Positions 17,333 to 25,593 of a DNA stretch of 64,000 bases are shown here, one piece after another; the first letter of the stretch is position 1; each line of letters starts with the position of its first letter. Source of the DNA: JAHBXE01 sp044222195 (GTDB lineage: Bacteria; Planctomycetota; Phycisphaerae; Phycisphaerales; UBA1924); NCBI GenBank assembly GCA_044222195.1, contig JBGANS010000020.1:13954-77953 (forward strand). Reading direction: 5' to 3'. A program made the position numbers and the translations under genes. Below the pieces are notes generated by a model, which made no database searches, was not told where the DNA came from, and worked only from the letters and a program-made list of their open reading frames with translations.

Positions 17333-20092
17333 ATGGCCGACGCCGACAATCGCCCGGACAACGCCGATTCCACACCCCCCGAAGGCACCCCCGCGGGCGT
17401 TCCCGGCAAAGGCGAAACCGTCCTCGAACTCGAGATCGAACGCGAGCTCAAGGACTCCTACCTCACCTACGCCATGTCCACGATCATGGACCGGGCTCTC
17501 CCTGATGTCCGTGACGGTCTCAAGCCCAGCCAGCGCCGCATCCTCGTCGCGATGAACGACCTCGGGCTCCGCCCCGGCAAGAAGCATCTCAAGTGCGCCA
17601 AGATCTGCGGCGACACGTCCGGCAACTACCACCCCCACGGCGAATCCGTCATCTACCCAACCCTCGCCGGTATGGCCCAGGACTGGAAAATGCGGGTCCC
17701 CCTTATCGACCCCCAGGGCAACTTCGGCTCCATTGATCCCGACCCGCCCGCGGCCATGCGGTACACCGAAGCCCGCCTGACCTACGCCGCGCTCGACATG
17801 CTCCAGGACCTCAACCTGGACACGGTCGACTTCCAGCCCAACTACGACGACCGCCTCGTCGAGCCGATGGTCCTCCCCGGCAAGTTCCCCTTTCTGCTCA
17901 TCAACGGCACCGTCGGCATCGCCGTCGGCATGGCCACCAGTCTCGCGCCTCACAATCCTGGTGAAATCCTCGACGCCATCACCCGGGTTGTGGACAAGCC
18001 CGACATCACCCTGCCCGAGCTCATGTCCGACGAAGTCATCGACGGCAAGGTCACCCGCCTCGGCGTCAAAGGCCCCGACTTCCCCACCGGCGGCGTCATC
18101 CACGGCCGCGCCGGAATCGTCGAGGCCTACGCGACTGGCCGCGGCAAAGTCACACTCCGCGGCCAGATGCACGTCGAAGAGATCGGAAAGGACCGTCAGC
18201 AGATCGTTATCGACTCGATTCCCTACATGCTCGGCCAGAGGACGCTGGTGGAGCGCATCGTCGAAGCGGTCAAAGAGGAAAAGATCACGGAAGTCTCTGA
18301 CGTCCGCAATGAATCCGGCCGCGAAGCCCAGACCCGCATCGTCATCGAGCTCAAGAAAGGCGCGGACCCTCGCGTCATCGAGAACCAGCTCTTTGAGTTC
18401 ACGCAGCTCCAGGACACCTTCAGCATCAACAGCATCTCGCTGGTCAACCGCCAGCCGCGGACGCTCACGCTCAAAGAGATGATGGAGCGGTATATCGAGC
18501 ACCGGCAGGATGTCATCCGCCGCCGCACGGCGTACCTGCTGCGGGAAGCCAAGCGCAAGGCCCACGAGTTGGAAGGCCTGATCTACGCCGTCTGCGATAT
18601 CGACGAGGTCATCAAGCTCATCCGCGCCAGCAAGACCCGCGAGGAAGCCATCCAGGCCCTCATGGCCCGTCGCTTCCGCATCGCCTCGGACCACAAGTTC
18701 GCGGCCATGATGCCCGACCGTCTGATCAAGTACGTTCGCTCCATGGATTCTCAGGGCGGCGTCGCGCTCTCCCGCATGCAGGCCGAGAAGATCGGCGAGT
18801 TCCGCCTCATCCAGCTCGTCGGCCTCGAAATCGAGCGCCTCGTCGCTGACTACAAGGCCCTCGTCGAGCAGATCGAGAGCTACGAGCGGATCCTCGCCGA
18901 CGGCACTCTTGTCCTCAAGATGATCAAGGATGATTGCGCCGAAATGAAGGCCCGCTACGGCTCCGGCAAGGCCGGTGAGCGCATCACCCAGATCGAGGAT
19001 GCCGGCGGCGACATCAATATCGCCGCGCTCATCCAGGTCGAGGACATGGCCGTCACCATCTCCCACCAGGGCTACGCCAAGCGCGTTCCCCTCAAGACCT
19101 ATCGCCAGCAAGGCCGCGGCGGCAAGGGCATCATCGCCAGCGATTCCAAAGACGACGACTTCATCGAGCACCTCTTCGTGGCGAGCACGCACGACGACCT
19201 GCTCTGCTTCACCGACACCGGGCGCGTCTTCAAGATCAAAGTGTACGAGCTTCCCGAACTCTCGCGGACGAGCAAGGGCCGCGCGATGGTGAACATCGTG
19301 GACTTGAAGCCCGGTGTGGACGGCAAGCCGGGCGAGCGCACCTGCGCCTATCTCGCCATCAAGAACTTCGAAGAAGGTTCGAACTACCTCACGTTCGTCT
19401 CTCGCGACGGCATCGTGAAGCGCACCGCCTTGAAGGAATATCGAAACGTTCACAAGTCCGGAATCATCGCCGTCGGCCTCAAGGAAGGAGACTCCCTCCT
19501 CGATGTCACGCTCACGGACGGCAACGACGACATCTTGCTCGCCACCGCCGATGGCCAGGCCATCCGGTTCAACGAAGAAGACGCCCGACTCATGGGCCGC
19601 GCCGCCGCCGGCGTCAAGGGAATAGAGCTTGCCGAGGGCGACCGCGTCATCGGAATGGTGCGAATCCCCATGGCCCCCGATGCCGACGGCGACCTTATGA
19701 CCAAGGACACTTCCACCGCCCTCCTCACCGTCTGCGAGAATGGCTTCGGCAAGCGGACGCCCGTCGATGAATACAGGGTCGCCCCCGAGACCGGAAAGCT
19801 CCGGTCTCAATCCCGCGGCGGCAAAGGCCGCGCCGACATCAACACCAGCGATCGCAACGGCCGCGCCATTGCCGCCCTTTCAGTCCAGGGAACGGACGAC
19901 GTCGTCGTCATCAGCAAGGGCGGAAAGCTCGTTCGCATGGCGGCCAGCACGATCCGCGAATGCGGGCGGGGTACGCAGGGCGTGAAGGTTGCCGCGCTTG
20001 ACGAGGGCGACAAGGTCATCGCGGCTGCCCGCGTACCCGAGGGTGAAGCAGAAGAGAATCCCGTAACTCCCCCGGAACCCGCGCCGCAATAA
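17333..20092 (+). CDS. gyrA: DNA gyrase subunit A
   Basis: Type II topoisomerase breakage-reunion subunit, acting with GyrB to supercoil DNA. 919 aa. The catalytic tyrosine is Tyr144 in AMRYTEARL. The quinolone-determining segment reads NYHPHGESVIYPT (residues 98-110): Ser105 is at the E. coli 83 position and Pro109 at the usually acidic 87 position. The C-terminal domain has a GyrA-box-like QGRGGKG near residue 595, supporting gyrase rather than ParC. A 25-residue Pro/Gly-rich N-terminal extension precedes the conserved core. gyrB is not in the window; a STAS gene follows 117 nt downstream. Confidence 0.96.
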   Translation: MADADNRPDNADSTPPEGTPAGVPGKGETVLELEIERELKDSYLTYAMSTIMDRALPDVRDGLKPSQRRILVAMNDLGLRPGKKHLKCAKICGDTSGNYHPHGESVIYPTLAGMAQDWKMRVPLIDPQGNFGSIDPDPPAAMRYTEARLTYAALDMLQDLNLDTVDFQPNYDDRLVEPMVLPGKFPFLLINGTVGIAVGMATSLAPHNPGEILDAITRVVDKPDITLPELMSDEVIDGKVTRLGVKGPDFPTGGVIHGRAGIVEAYATGRGKVTLRGQMHVEEIGKDRQQIVIDSIPYMLGQRTLVERIVEAVKEEKITEVSDVRNESGREAQTRIVIELKKGADPRVIENQLFEFTQLQDTFSINSISLVNRQPRTLTLKEMMERYIEHRQDVIRRRTAYLLREAKRKAHELEGLIYAVCDIDEVIKLIRASKTREEAIQALMARRFRIASDHKFAAMMPDRLIKYVRSMDSQGGVALSRMQAEKIGEFRLIQLVGLEIERLVADYKALVEQIESYERILADGTLVLKMIKDDCAEMKARYGSGKAGERITQIEDAGGDINIAALIQVEDMAVTISHQGYAKRVPLKTYRQQGRGGKGIIASDSKDDDFIEHLFVASTHDDLLCFTDTGRVFKIKVYELPELSRTSKGRAMVNIVDLKPGVDGKPGERTCAYLAIKNFEEGSNYLTFVSRDGIVKRTALKEYRNVHKSGIIAVGLKEGDSLLDVTLTDGNDDILLATADGQAIRFNEEDARLMGRAAAGVKGIELAEGDRVIGMVRIPMAPDADGDLMTKDTSTALLTVCENGFGKRTPVDEYRVAPETGKLRSQSRGGKGRADINTSDRNGRAIAALSVQGTDDVVVISKGGKLVRMAASTIRECGRGTQGVKVAALDEGDKVIAAARVPEGEAEENPVTPPEPAPQ

Positions 20093-20130
20093 CTTCTGAT
20101 CGTCCCCAGACGAACTCAAGGCCCTTCTCA

Positions 20131-20142
20131 GACCTATAGGTC
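20131..20142. promoter_or_regulatory. 12-bp perfect palindrome GACCTATAGGTC upstream of the STAS gene
   Basis: A perfect dyad between gyrA and the STAS gene, about 56 nt before the predicted -10 box. It could be an operator; no factor can be named. Confidence 0.35.
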
Positions 20143-20197
20143 GTATGTGATCCAGAGGTCGCGTACAACCCGTTCCCCCGACCGCCGCCCTTTCCGG

Positions 20198-20203
20198 TAG
20201 ACT
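20198..20203 (+). promoter_or_regulatory. -10 box (TAGACT) of the STAS gene, leaderless spacing
   Basis: TAGACT ends 6 nt before the ATG at 20210; no ribosome-binding site is present. Confidence 0.55.
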
Positions 20204-20209
20204 CTCCCC

Positions 20210-20566
20210 ATGGCCACCGACTGGTCCGACGAAATCGCCATCTCCGAGCTCAGCGATGAGCCGGCCATCTCCGACGAGCTCACGGGCCTCATCGACCGGG
20301 TCGCTCAGGCCGGCGCCGTCACGCCGCACATCGTGCTGAACATGGGCTCGGTAACGTACCTCAACAGCTCCAACATCGCGCAGCTTCTCAAGCTTCGTGC
20401 CGGCCTCTCCAAGGCCGGCCGCCGCCTCAAGCTCTGCTCCGTCAGCGATGAAGTCTGGTCCGTCTTTCTCGTCACGGGCCTCGACAAAGTCTTCCACTTC
20501 GCCCCGGACCCGATGACCGCCCTCGCGGGCTTGCAGCTTGAGGATGCCGAAGGGGAGGCGAGCTAA
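20210..20566 (+). CDS. STAS-domain protein (anti-sigma-factor antagonist-like)
   Basis: 118 aa single STAS domain. The conserved strand-helix NMGSVTYLNSSNIAQLLKLR contains the serine normally phosphorylated in SpoIIAA/RsbV homologues (NSSN). These proteins bind anti-sigma kinases or other partners and are reset by PP2C phosphatases. No kinase is adjacent; a SpoIIE-type phosphatase starts 3 kb downstream on the other strand. Predicted leaderless, with TAGACT 6 nt before the ATG. A G-rich hairpin element follows the stop. Confidence 0.85.
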   Translation: MATDWSDEIAISELSDEPAISDELTGLIDRVAQAGAVTPHIVLNMGSVTYLNSSNIAQLLKLRAGLSKAGRRLKLCSVSDEVWSVFLVTGLDKVFHFAPDPMTALAGLQLEDAEGEAS

Positions 20567-20571
20567 CGTTC

Positions 20572-20608
20572 CCCCTCCCTGAGGGAGGGGTTGGGAGGTG
20601 GGTGAGGG
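20572..20608 (+). repeat. GC hairpin and G-quadruplex motif after the STAS gene
   Basis: CCCCTCCC-TGA-GGGAGGGG forms an 8-bp hairpin starting 6 nt after the STAS stop, and the right arm continues into five G-tracts (20583, 20587, 20593, 20600, 20606) with loops of 1-4 nt. There is no T-run. It looks like an intergenic repeat unit or a transcript-end structure. Confidence 0.5.
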
Positions 20609-20861
20609 AGCGCAGCACCCGCGCACCCTCAGAACCTCGACCGTCAGGGAGCGGAAGCCCTCATTAACCTGCGGCATCCGGTCCAGTCGACACGCGGCGG
20701 GCCCGGCGGAGTGCCCTTATCCTTGATCCGCGATGCACGCACTTGCGTGTGTACAGCAGACGAAGCGCGAACCCGCGGCGGCGCATCTGCGTCCTCTTGC
20801 TGAAACCTCACAACCATTACGCGGATCAACTTCCTCGATGCTTCGCCAATCGGAGGCCCGA

Positions 20862-21314
20862 ATGAACGAGTTGATCAGAACGGGCTACGAAAACCGTCTC
20901 AAGGCGTGTGAACACGTGGGGCATGCCGCGGCCCTGCTCGCCGCCTACCTGGGAATCAAGGCGTCTTTGCCGTCCGGAAGCGGGCTGCTGCTCCAGGAAC
21001 GCTGGGCGTTCGTGTTCCTACTTCTTGCGATCGCTGGATCTGCGATGTGTCATCTGCTCTACGGCTGGACGCTGACGGGTCTCGCCGACATTGGCAAAGA
21101 CTTTCCGGAGTCCTCCAAGAAACAACCAACGCTGATCCTGGCTGCGGTGGTAGTCGGTTTCTTTGAATGGCTCTTCGCCGCCGCTTCCGCGGCGCTCATT
21201 GTGACCGCTGGTTGGCTTTCAGCGGCTCACAGCGTGTATGCGGCCATAATCGCGGCGATGGCTTCCGCAGGTTTCATGGGCGTGCTGTACCTGTTCCGGC
21301 CCAAACCCGGCTAA
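20862..21314 (+). CDS. Small integral membrane protein, unknown function
   Basis: 150 aa with about four predicted transmembrane helices: residues near 18-34 (AAALLAAYLGI), 48-70 (WAFVFLLLAIAGSAMCHLLYGW), 88-115 (LILAAVVVGFFEWLFAAASAAL) and 122-145 (AHSVYAAIIAAMASAGFMGVLYLF). No family recognised. The ATG at 20862 follows CGGAGG with 6 nt spacing, better than upstream ATG 20838. It stands between a STAS protein and an ABC ATPase; no functional link is evident. Confidence 0.65.
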   Translation: MNELIRTGYENRLKACEHVGHAAALLAAYLGIKASLPSGSGLLLQERWAFVFLLLAIAGSAMCHLLYGWTLTGLADIGKDFPESSKKQPTLILAAVVVGFFEWLFAAASAALIVTAGWLSAAHSVYAAIIAAMASAGFMGVLYLFRPKPG

Positions 21315-21457
21315 CGCTTTCGGCGTTGAACACCGGGTATTCCTCTCCAATTCAACGTGCTGCGCATGGAACGTCACCCCTTGCTACTTCAAGATGTTCC
21401 AATGGGCAGAGGCCTCTCTTTGACATGACACGGCTCAACCTCTCACGCCCTCCCCGG

Positions 21458-21463
21458 TACAGT
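21458..21463 (+). promoter_or_regulatory. -10 box (TACAGT) of the ABC ATPase gene, leaderless spacing
   Basis: TACAGT ends 6 nt before the ATG at 21470; no ribosome-binding site is present. Confidence 0.55.
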
Positions 21464-21469
21464 TCCCCA

Positions 21470-22264
21470 ATGCCCAACCATCCCGACTCTCCGCCTGCTC
21501 CCACCCCCCCGCGCATCTCCCCTCCCATGACCCCAGTCGCCGAACTCAAACAACTCCGCAAGACCTACTTCAAGCCCGACGGCACCGTCATGGTCGAGGC
21601 CCTCCGCGGCGTCGATATCGCCATCCGCCGCGGCGAGTACGTCGCCATCATGGGCGCTTCCGGCTCGGGCAAGTCCACGCTCATGAACATCCTCGGCTGT
21701 CTCGACAAACCGACCGGTGGCCAATACCTCCTCGACGGCCGAGACATCGGGACCATGAACGACGCCGAGCTTTCCGAGTTCCGCGGCCGGACGATCGGGT
21801 TTGTGTTCCAGGCGTTCAACCTCATCCCCGCCGAAACCATCGAGGGCAACGTCGCCGTACCGCTTTTCTACCAGGGCGTCCATAAGCACCAGCGCCGCCA
21901 ACGGGCCATCGAATCGCTCTCGCTGGTCGGTCTCGGCGATCGTCTCGGCCACCGCCCGCGCGAACTCTCCGGCGGCCAGCAGCAGCGGGTCGCCATCGCC
22001 CGCGCGCTGGTCACCAACCCCGTCGTCCTCCTCGCCGATGAACCCACGGGCAATCTCGACAGCGCCACGGGCAACGCCATTCTCGACACCTTCGATGATC
22101 TTCACCGCAAGGGCATGACCATTATCATGGTCACTCATGATCCCGCGACCGCCGCGCGGTGCCACCGCGTGGTCCGTCTCAAAGACGGGGTCGTTGAGTT
22201 TGATCGGGTTCAAGCGCCGGGCCGGATCGACCACCACCGCGAAGCCGCTATGCAGCCCGCCTGA
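21470..22264 (+). CDS. ABC transporter ATP-binding protein, MacB/LolD type
   Basis: 264 aa. All ATPase motifs are intact: Walker A GASGSGKST, Q-loop FVFQAFNLIP, signature LSGGQQQR, Walker B VLLADEPTGNLDS and H-loop VTHDP. The sequence is closest in style to the LolD/MacB/FtsE group, which powers lipoprotein release, efflux or cell-wall remodelling through FtsX-like permeases. No permease gene is beside it, so it must pair with one encoded elsewhere. The ATG at 21470 has TACAGT 6 nt upstream (leaderless); an internal ATG at 21527 is the alternative. It overlaps the phosphatase gene tail to tail by 17 nt. Confidence 0.92.
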   Translation: MPNHPDSPPAPTPPRISPPMTPVAELKQLRKTYFKPDGTVMVEALRGVDIAIRRGEYVAIMGASGSGKSTLMNILGCLDKPTGGQYLLDGRDIGTMNDAELSEFRGRTIGFVFQAFNLIPAETIEGNVAVPLFYQGVHKHQRRQRAIESLSLVGLGDRLGHRPRELSGGQQQRVAIARALVTNPVVLLADEPTGNLDSATGNAILDTFDDLHRKGMTIIMVTHDPATAARCHRVVRLKDGVVEFDRVQAPGRIDHHREAAMQPA

Positions 22265-23534
22265 CTCCGTCGGTCGCCGCGGCCGTGCTGCGGGCCGAAA
22301 TCGCGACCGCCGTCACATCGTCAATCTGGTGCAGCGACCCGCTCTGCTCGTCAATCCGGTGCTCGAGGAGTTCAAGCGCATCGGCGGCCGATCCCGTGTG
22401 CTTGGGACCCGGCCAAGGCAGGCGCGACAGCTCTCCCATGTACGAGTCCGCGGCCTTTCGCCGACCCGGCATGTTCTCCGGCGGCGCGAACGCCGTTTCG
22501 AATCCGTCGCTGTAGAGGAGCAGCGTCTCATCATCTGCCAGCGTGAACACCGCCTCGTCGTACTTCTCACCCGGGAACACGCCAAGCAGCGGCCCATCCG
22601 TGTTCACTTTCGTCATGAACGACCCGCGGATCCGCAGTGGTGGGGGGTGCCCGGCGCCCGACAGCCGCACCTCGCGTGTGATCGTGTCGATCGTCCCGTA
22701 CACCGCCGTCGAGAATCGGGGCGAGTCTTTCTTCCCGCGGCACAGCTCATCGTTGAGCCGCGTCATCGCCTCGCCCGGCGAGATGATCTCTTTGCCCTGG
22801 TCGCCCATCCGCGTCATGCGAAGGCTGCGGCTGATCACCATCGTCATCAGCGCCGCCGGCACGCCGTGCCCGACCGCATCGGCGATGAAGAACCCGATCG
22901 TCCGCTCGTCGAGCTCGACCACGTCGTAGATGTCCCCGCTCACGTAGCCTGCGGGCCGGAACAGCGTCCCGAACTGGATGTTTGGAGTTTCCGGCATGCG
23001 TCGCGGCAGCATCTCCTGCTGAACCGCCGCCGCGAGGTTCAGTTCGTCGTGAATGCGATCGATTTCGCCGCTCACGCCGCCCTGGTACCTGCTCGAGATC
23101 GAAAGGTCCCGCGCCAGCGAGCGGATCGTGCCCTGCCTCTGGCCCAGCGTGAACATCATGGCCGCGATCAGCGATGGAGAGGCGTCCCACGATTCAACGA
23201 TGACGCCGTCACTCTCGAGTTGACGCATCGGCCCATCCGCCGACGGAAACAGCAGGATCGCCGGGACCATGTGCTGCTGCAACCGGTCGACCAGCTGGAA
23301 GAGCGCCGACCCGCCGACCTCCGGCCCGAGGATCAGCAGCATCGGGCAGAACGGGTCCAGCGCCTCGCTCGAAGCCGCGCTCATCACCTGCGCCATCAGG
23401 TCCGACACGCTCATGTGACGCGCCTGCGGCACAACCCCGACCCGAGGCCAGGACGCCACGACCGGCAGCCACCAGCGCGCAACCGCATCCCCCGCCGATG
23501 TGCACGCCGCGACCGTGATCGTCTGCTGGGCCAT
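22248..23534 (-). CDS. SpoIIE-type PP2C protein phosphatase
   Basis: 428 aa. The C-terminal half is a PPM/SpoIIE serine phosphatase: LNLAAAVQQEMLP, the metal-binding GYVSGDIYDVVE, IADAVGHGVPAAL, GHPPPLRIRG and LLYSDGFETAF. The N-terminal 190 residues form a distinct domain of receiver or sensor type (MLLILGPEVGGSALFQLVDRLQ) followed by a coiled linker. Such enzymes dephosphorylate STAS proteins in partner switching, and two STAS genes lie in this window, though not adjacent. I chose ATG 23534 (MAQQTITVAA); ATG 23552 is possible. The reading frame stays open upstream into DUF192, which is coded in another frame there. Confidence 0.88.
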   Translation of the reverse strand: MAQQTITVAACTSAGDAVARWWLPVVASWPRVGVVPQARHMSVSDLMAQVMSAASSEALDPFCPMLLILGPEVGGSALFQLVDRLQQHMVPAILLFPSADGPMRQLESDGVIVESWDASPSLIAAMMFTLGQRQGTIRSLARDLSISSRYQGGVSGEIDRIHDELNLAAAVQQEMLPRRMPETPNIQFGTLFRPAGYVSGDIYDVVELDERTIGFFIADAVGHGVPAALMTMVISRSLRMTRMGDQGKEIISPGEAMTRLNDELCRGKKDSPRFSTAVYGTIDTITREVRLSGAGHPPPLRIRGSFMTKVNTDGPLLGVFPGEKYDEAVFTLADDETLLLYSDGFETAFAPPENMPGRRKAADSYMGELSRLPWPGPKHTGSAADALELLEHRIDEQSGSLHQIDDVTAVAISARSTAAATDGVRRAA

Positions 23535-23599
23535 CCATGAACCCCGCGGCATCCGGCATGCAGAAACTGCCGCCAGGGAGCCTCGGTCCGGATATCGGC

Positions 23600-24166
23600 C
23601 TACTTCGCCCGCTTCTTCAACGCCTCGACGGGCAGATCTATCTTCTCGCCTTCCTTGAGATTGAGCGAAGGGAGGGTTCCGCCTTTGATTTCGATGGCGA
23701 ATTGCAGGGGGAACCGGCTGTCGTACTTTTTCAACCGTCGTTCGTAGGCCTCGTTGACTTCGCCGATCTTTCCCTCGTCGGGCCGGCGGGGTTCTTCTTT
23801 CTTCATCTCGTACATCGAGATAATCTTGCCGTACTGGTCCAGATAGATGATGTCGATGTCGATCGGGCAATCGCGCATCACAAACGCGCTGGTGTGAGGC
23901 TGGGCAAAGACGAAGAGCATGCCGCCGTCGGGTTCGATGTGGTCGCGCTGTCCCAGCCCTTTCATCCGGACCTCGTCGGTATCCGCGACCTCCAGGTGGA
24001 AGGCCTTCCCGCTCAGCTTGACCACCTGCACCTTGCCCGTGTTCGCCGTGTCGCACCCACGAAAGAACGCGACCGCGAAGATCGCGCCGATCACGCCCAG
24101 CAGCATGCACGCACGGAGCACGACCTTTCCCGCGCTCTCGTTTCCCGTCATGTTCGCAGTAGCCAC
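23600..24166 (-). CDS. DUF192 family protein, membrane-anchored
   Basis: 188 aa. An N-terminal transmembrane segment (LRACMLLGVIGAIFAVAFF, about residues 19-38) is followed by a DUF192 domain: VRMKGLGQRDHIEPDGGMLFVFAQP, FVMRDCPIDIDIIYLDQYGKI. Function of the family is not established; members are small exported beta-proteins. I chose GTG 24166 because GGAGG lies 7-8 nt upstream; ATG 24151, overlapping the gluQ stop as ATGA, is the alternative. It follows gluQ in the same operon and precedes the phosphatase gene by 65 nt. Confidence 0.82.
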   Translation of the reverse strand: MATANMTGNESAGKVVLRACMLLGVIGAIFAVAFFRGCDTANTGKVQVVKLSGKAFHLEVADTDEVRMKGLGQRDHIEPDGGMLFVFAQPHTSAFVMRDCPIDIDIIYLDQYGKIISMYEMKKEEPRRPDEGKIGEVNEAYERRLKKYDSRFPLQFAIEIKGGTLPSLNLKEGEKIDLPVEALKKRAK

Positions 24167-25089
24167 GCGTGATCCTCCGGAGTGAACACCACATCGTCCC
24201 TCGACATCGTATTCAGATCGAGCCTCCGCGAAAAATCCACGGCCGACATCTCTTCCTCTCCCGCTATCCCGCACCACTTCGCCACCAGCCCGACCACGCG
24301 TTGCGCCCGCACCCCCGCGGCGCGATAGGTTTCGATCCGCGTATCCCCGTGCCGCTTGGCCAGGCGCTTCCCGTCTTCCCCCCGCACCAGTGGCAGGTGG
24401 GTGTAGGCCGGCTCGGGCGTCTGCCCCAGCGCCCGATACAGCAAGAGCTGGCGTGCAGCCGAGTCGAGCAGGTCGTTCCCCCGCACCACCTGGGTCACGC
24501 CCTGCCGTTGATCATCGACCACCACCGCGAGCTGGTACGCCGGCTGCCCGCGCTTGGTCCAGATGACAAAGTCCCCGATGGTCGCCGCGGGCTGATGCCG
24601 CTGCTTGCCCGCGAACCCGTCCACAAACTCCACCTCGTCCGGCCCGACCACGAACCGCCAGTTGGTCATCTCCGCATCAAACTCGCGCATCGACAGCTCC
24701 GGCCGCAGCGATGCCGGAAAGACCGATTCGCTCATTCCCTCCTGAGGCGCCGACGCCGCGGCGTCAATCTCGGTCCTCGTCAGTTCCGATGGATACGCCT
24801 TCGCCGCGCGGGCCAGCGCACCCATCGCCACTCGATACGGCGCGAGATCATTCGATTGAACAACCGGTCCCTCGTCCCAGTCCACTCCCAGCCACCGCAG
24901 GGTCTCGATGGTTCCCTCAATCGCCCCCGGCTTGACCCGCGGGCCATCCAGGTCCTCGATCCGTAACACGATCTTCCACCCGCGCACGCGTGCCAACGCC
25001 CAGTTCACCAGGAAAGTCCGAGCGTTCCCGAGGTGCAGCGCCCCCGTGGGCGAGGGAGCAAGGCGGGTAGTGTGGGGCTGATGCAGCAC
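24148..25089 (-). CDS. gluQ: Glutamyl-Q tRNA(Asp) synthetase
   Basis: Attaches glutamate to queuosine-34 of tRNA-Asp. 313 aa: a GluRS catalytic core without the anticodon-binding domain. The HIGH region is PSPTGALHLGNAR (residues 13-25) and the KMSKS equivalent is KRLAKRHGD. The Cys-x-Cys zinc ligands of E. coli GluQRS are absent (YPSELTRTEI where YPCxCTR-type sequence is expected). It starts with ATG 25089 without a clear ribosome-binding site. Together with queF in this window it supports a queuosine-using organism. Confidence 0.93.
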   Translation of the reverse strand: MLHQPHTTRLAPSPTGALHLGNARTFLVNWALARVRGWKIVLRIEDLDGPRVKPGAIEGTIETLRWLGVDWDEGPVVQSNDLAPYRVAMGALARAAKAYPSELTRTEIDAAASAPQEGMSESVFPASLRPELSMREFDAEMTNWRFVVGPDEVEFVDGFAGKQRHQPAATIGDFVIWTKRGQPAYQLAVVVDDQRQGVTQVVRGNDLLDSAARQLLLYRALGQTPEPAYTHLPLVRGEDGKRLAKRHGDTRIETYRAAGVRAQRVVGLVAKWCGIAGEEEMSAVDFSRRLDLNTMSRDDVVFTPEDHAWLLRT

Positions 25090-25208
25090 GGGTGTGCAGT
25101 AGGCTACGGCGTTGGCCGGCGGCGGGTATTTCGGCGCCGCCGCCGCACATCCACGCGACCCCTCCGACCGCGGTACACTCCCGGCCTCAGAGGGTTGCGG
25201 AGCATCGG

Positions 25209-25541
25209 ATGAGCAAGCTTTCGGATGCAGAAATCCAGGTCGAACTGAAAAACGTGCCGGAATGGTCCCTTGTCGGCGAGACCATCCAGCGGACGTTCCA
25301 GTTCCCCGACTTCCTCACGGCCATGAGGTTCGTCAACCAGGCCGCGGAAGCCGCCGAGGCCGACCAGCACCACCCTGATATTCTCATCCGCTACAACAAG
25401 GTCACGCTGACCCTCTCCACGCACGATGCCGGCGGCATCACGGCCAAGGACTTCTCCCTCGCGAAGAAAGTCGACACGATGATCGCGGCGATCCCGCACA
25501 TCCCTTCAACCAAGGGCAAAGGGAAGAAGACCAAGAGTTGA
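25209..25541 (+). CDS. phhB: Pterin-4a-carbinolamine dehydratase
   Basis: Recycles 4a-hydroxytetrahydrobiopterin by dehydration. 110 aa, the full family length. The catalytic EADQHHPDI motif and the following TLSTHDAGGITAKDFSLA are clear. The ATG at 25209 follows CGGAG with 7 nt spacing, and TACACT near 25175 is a plausible -10 box. A Lys-rich tail (KGKGKKTKS) ends the protein. No phenylalanine hydroxylase gene is in the window. Confidence 0.93.
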   Translation: MSKLSDAEIQVELKNVPEWSLVGETIQRTFQFPDFLTAMRFVNQAAEAAEADQHHPDILIRYNKVTLTLSTHDAGGITAKDFSLAKKVDTMIAAIPHIPSTKGKGKKTKS

Positions 25542-25593
25542 AGCGAGTGGGGCTCCCCTGCTCATTCACACCGCGGAGCCACCGCGGGCGGCG

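Noticed and set aside
17084..19810. 908-codon open frame antisense to gyrA
   Set aside because: It is a composition shadow of the gyrA gene in high-GC DNA: no motifs, and the product is low-complexity Asp/Ala/Val sequence.
22248..24194. Single long 648-codon frame on the minus strand covering the phosphatase and part of DUF192
   Set aside because: The part beyond 23552 reads the DUF192 gene in the wrong frame; the phosphatase starts at about 23534.
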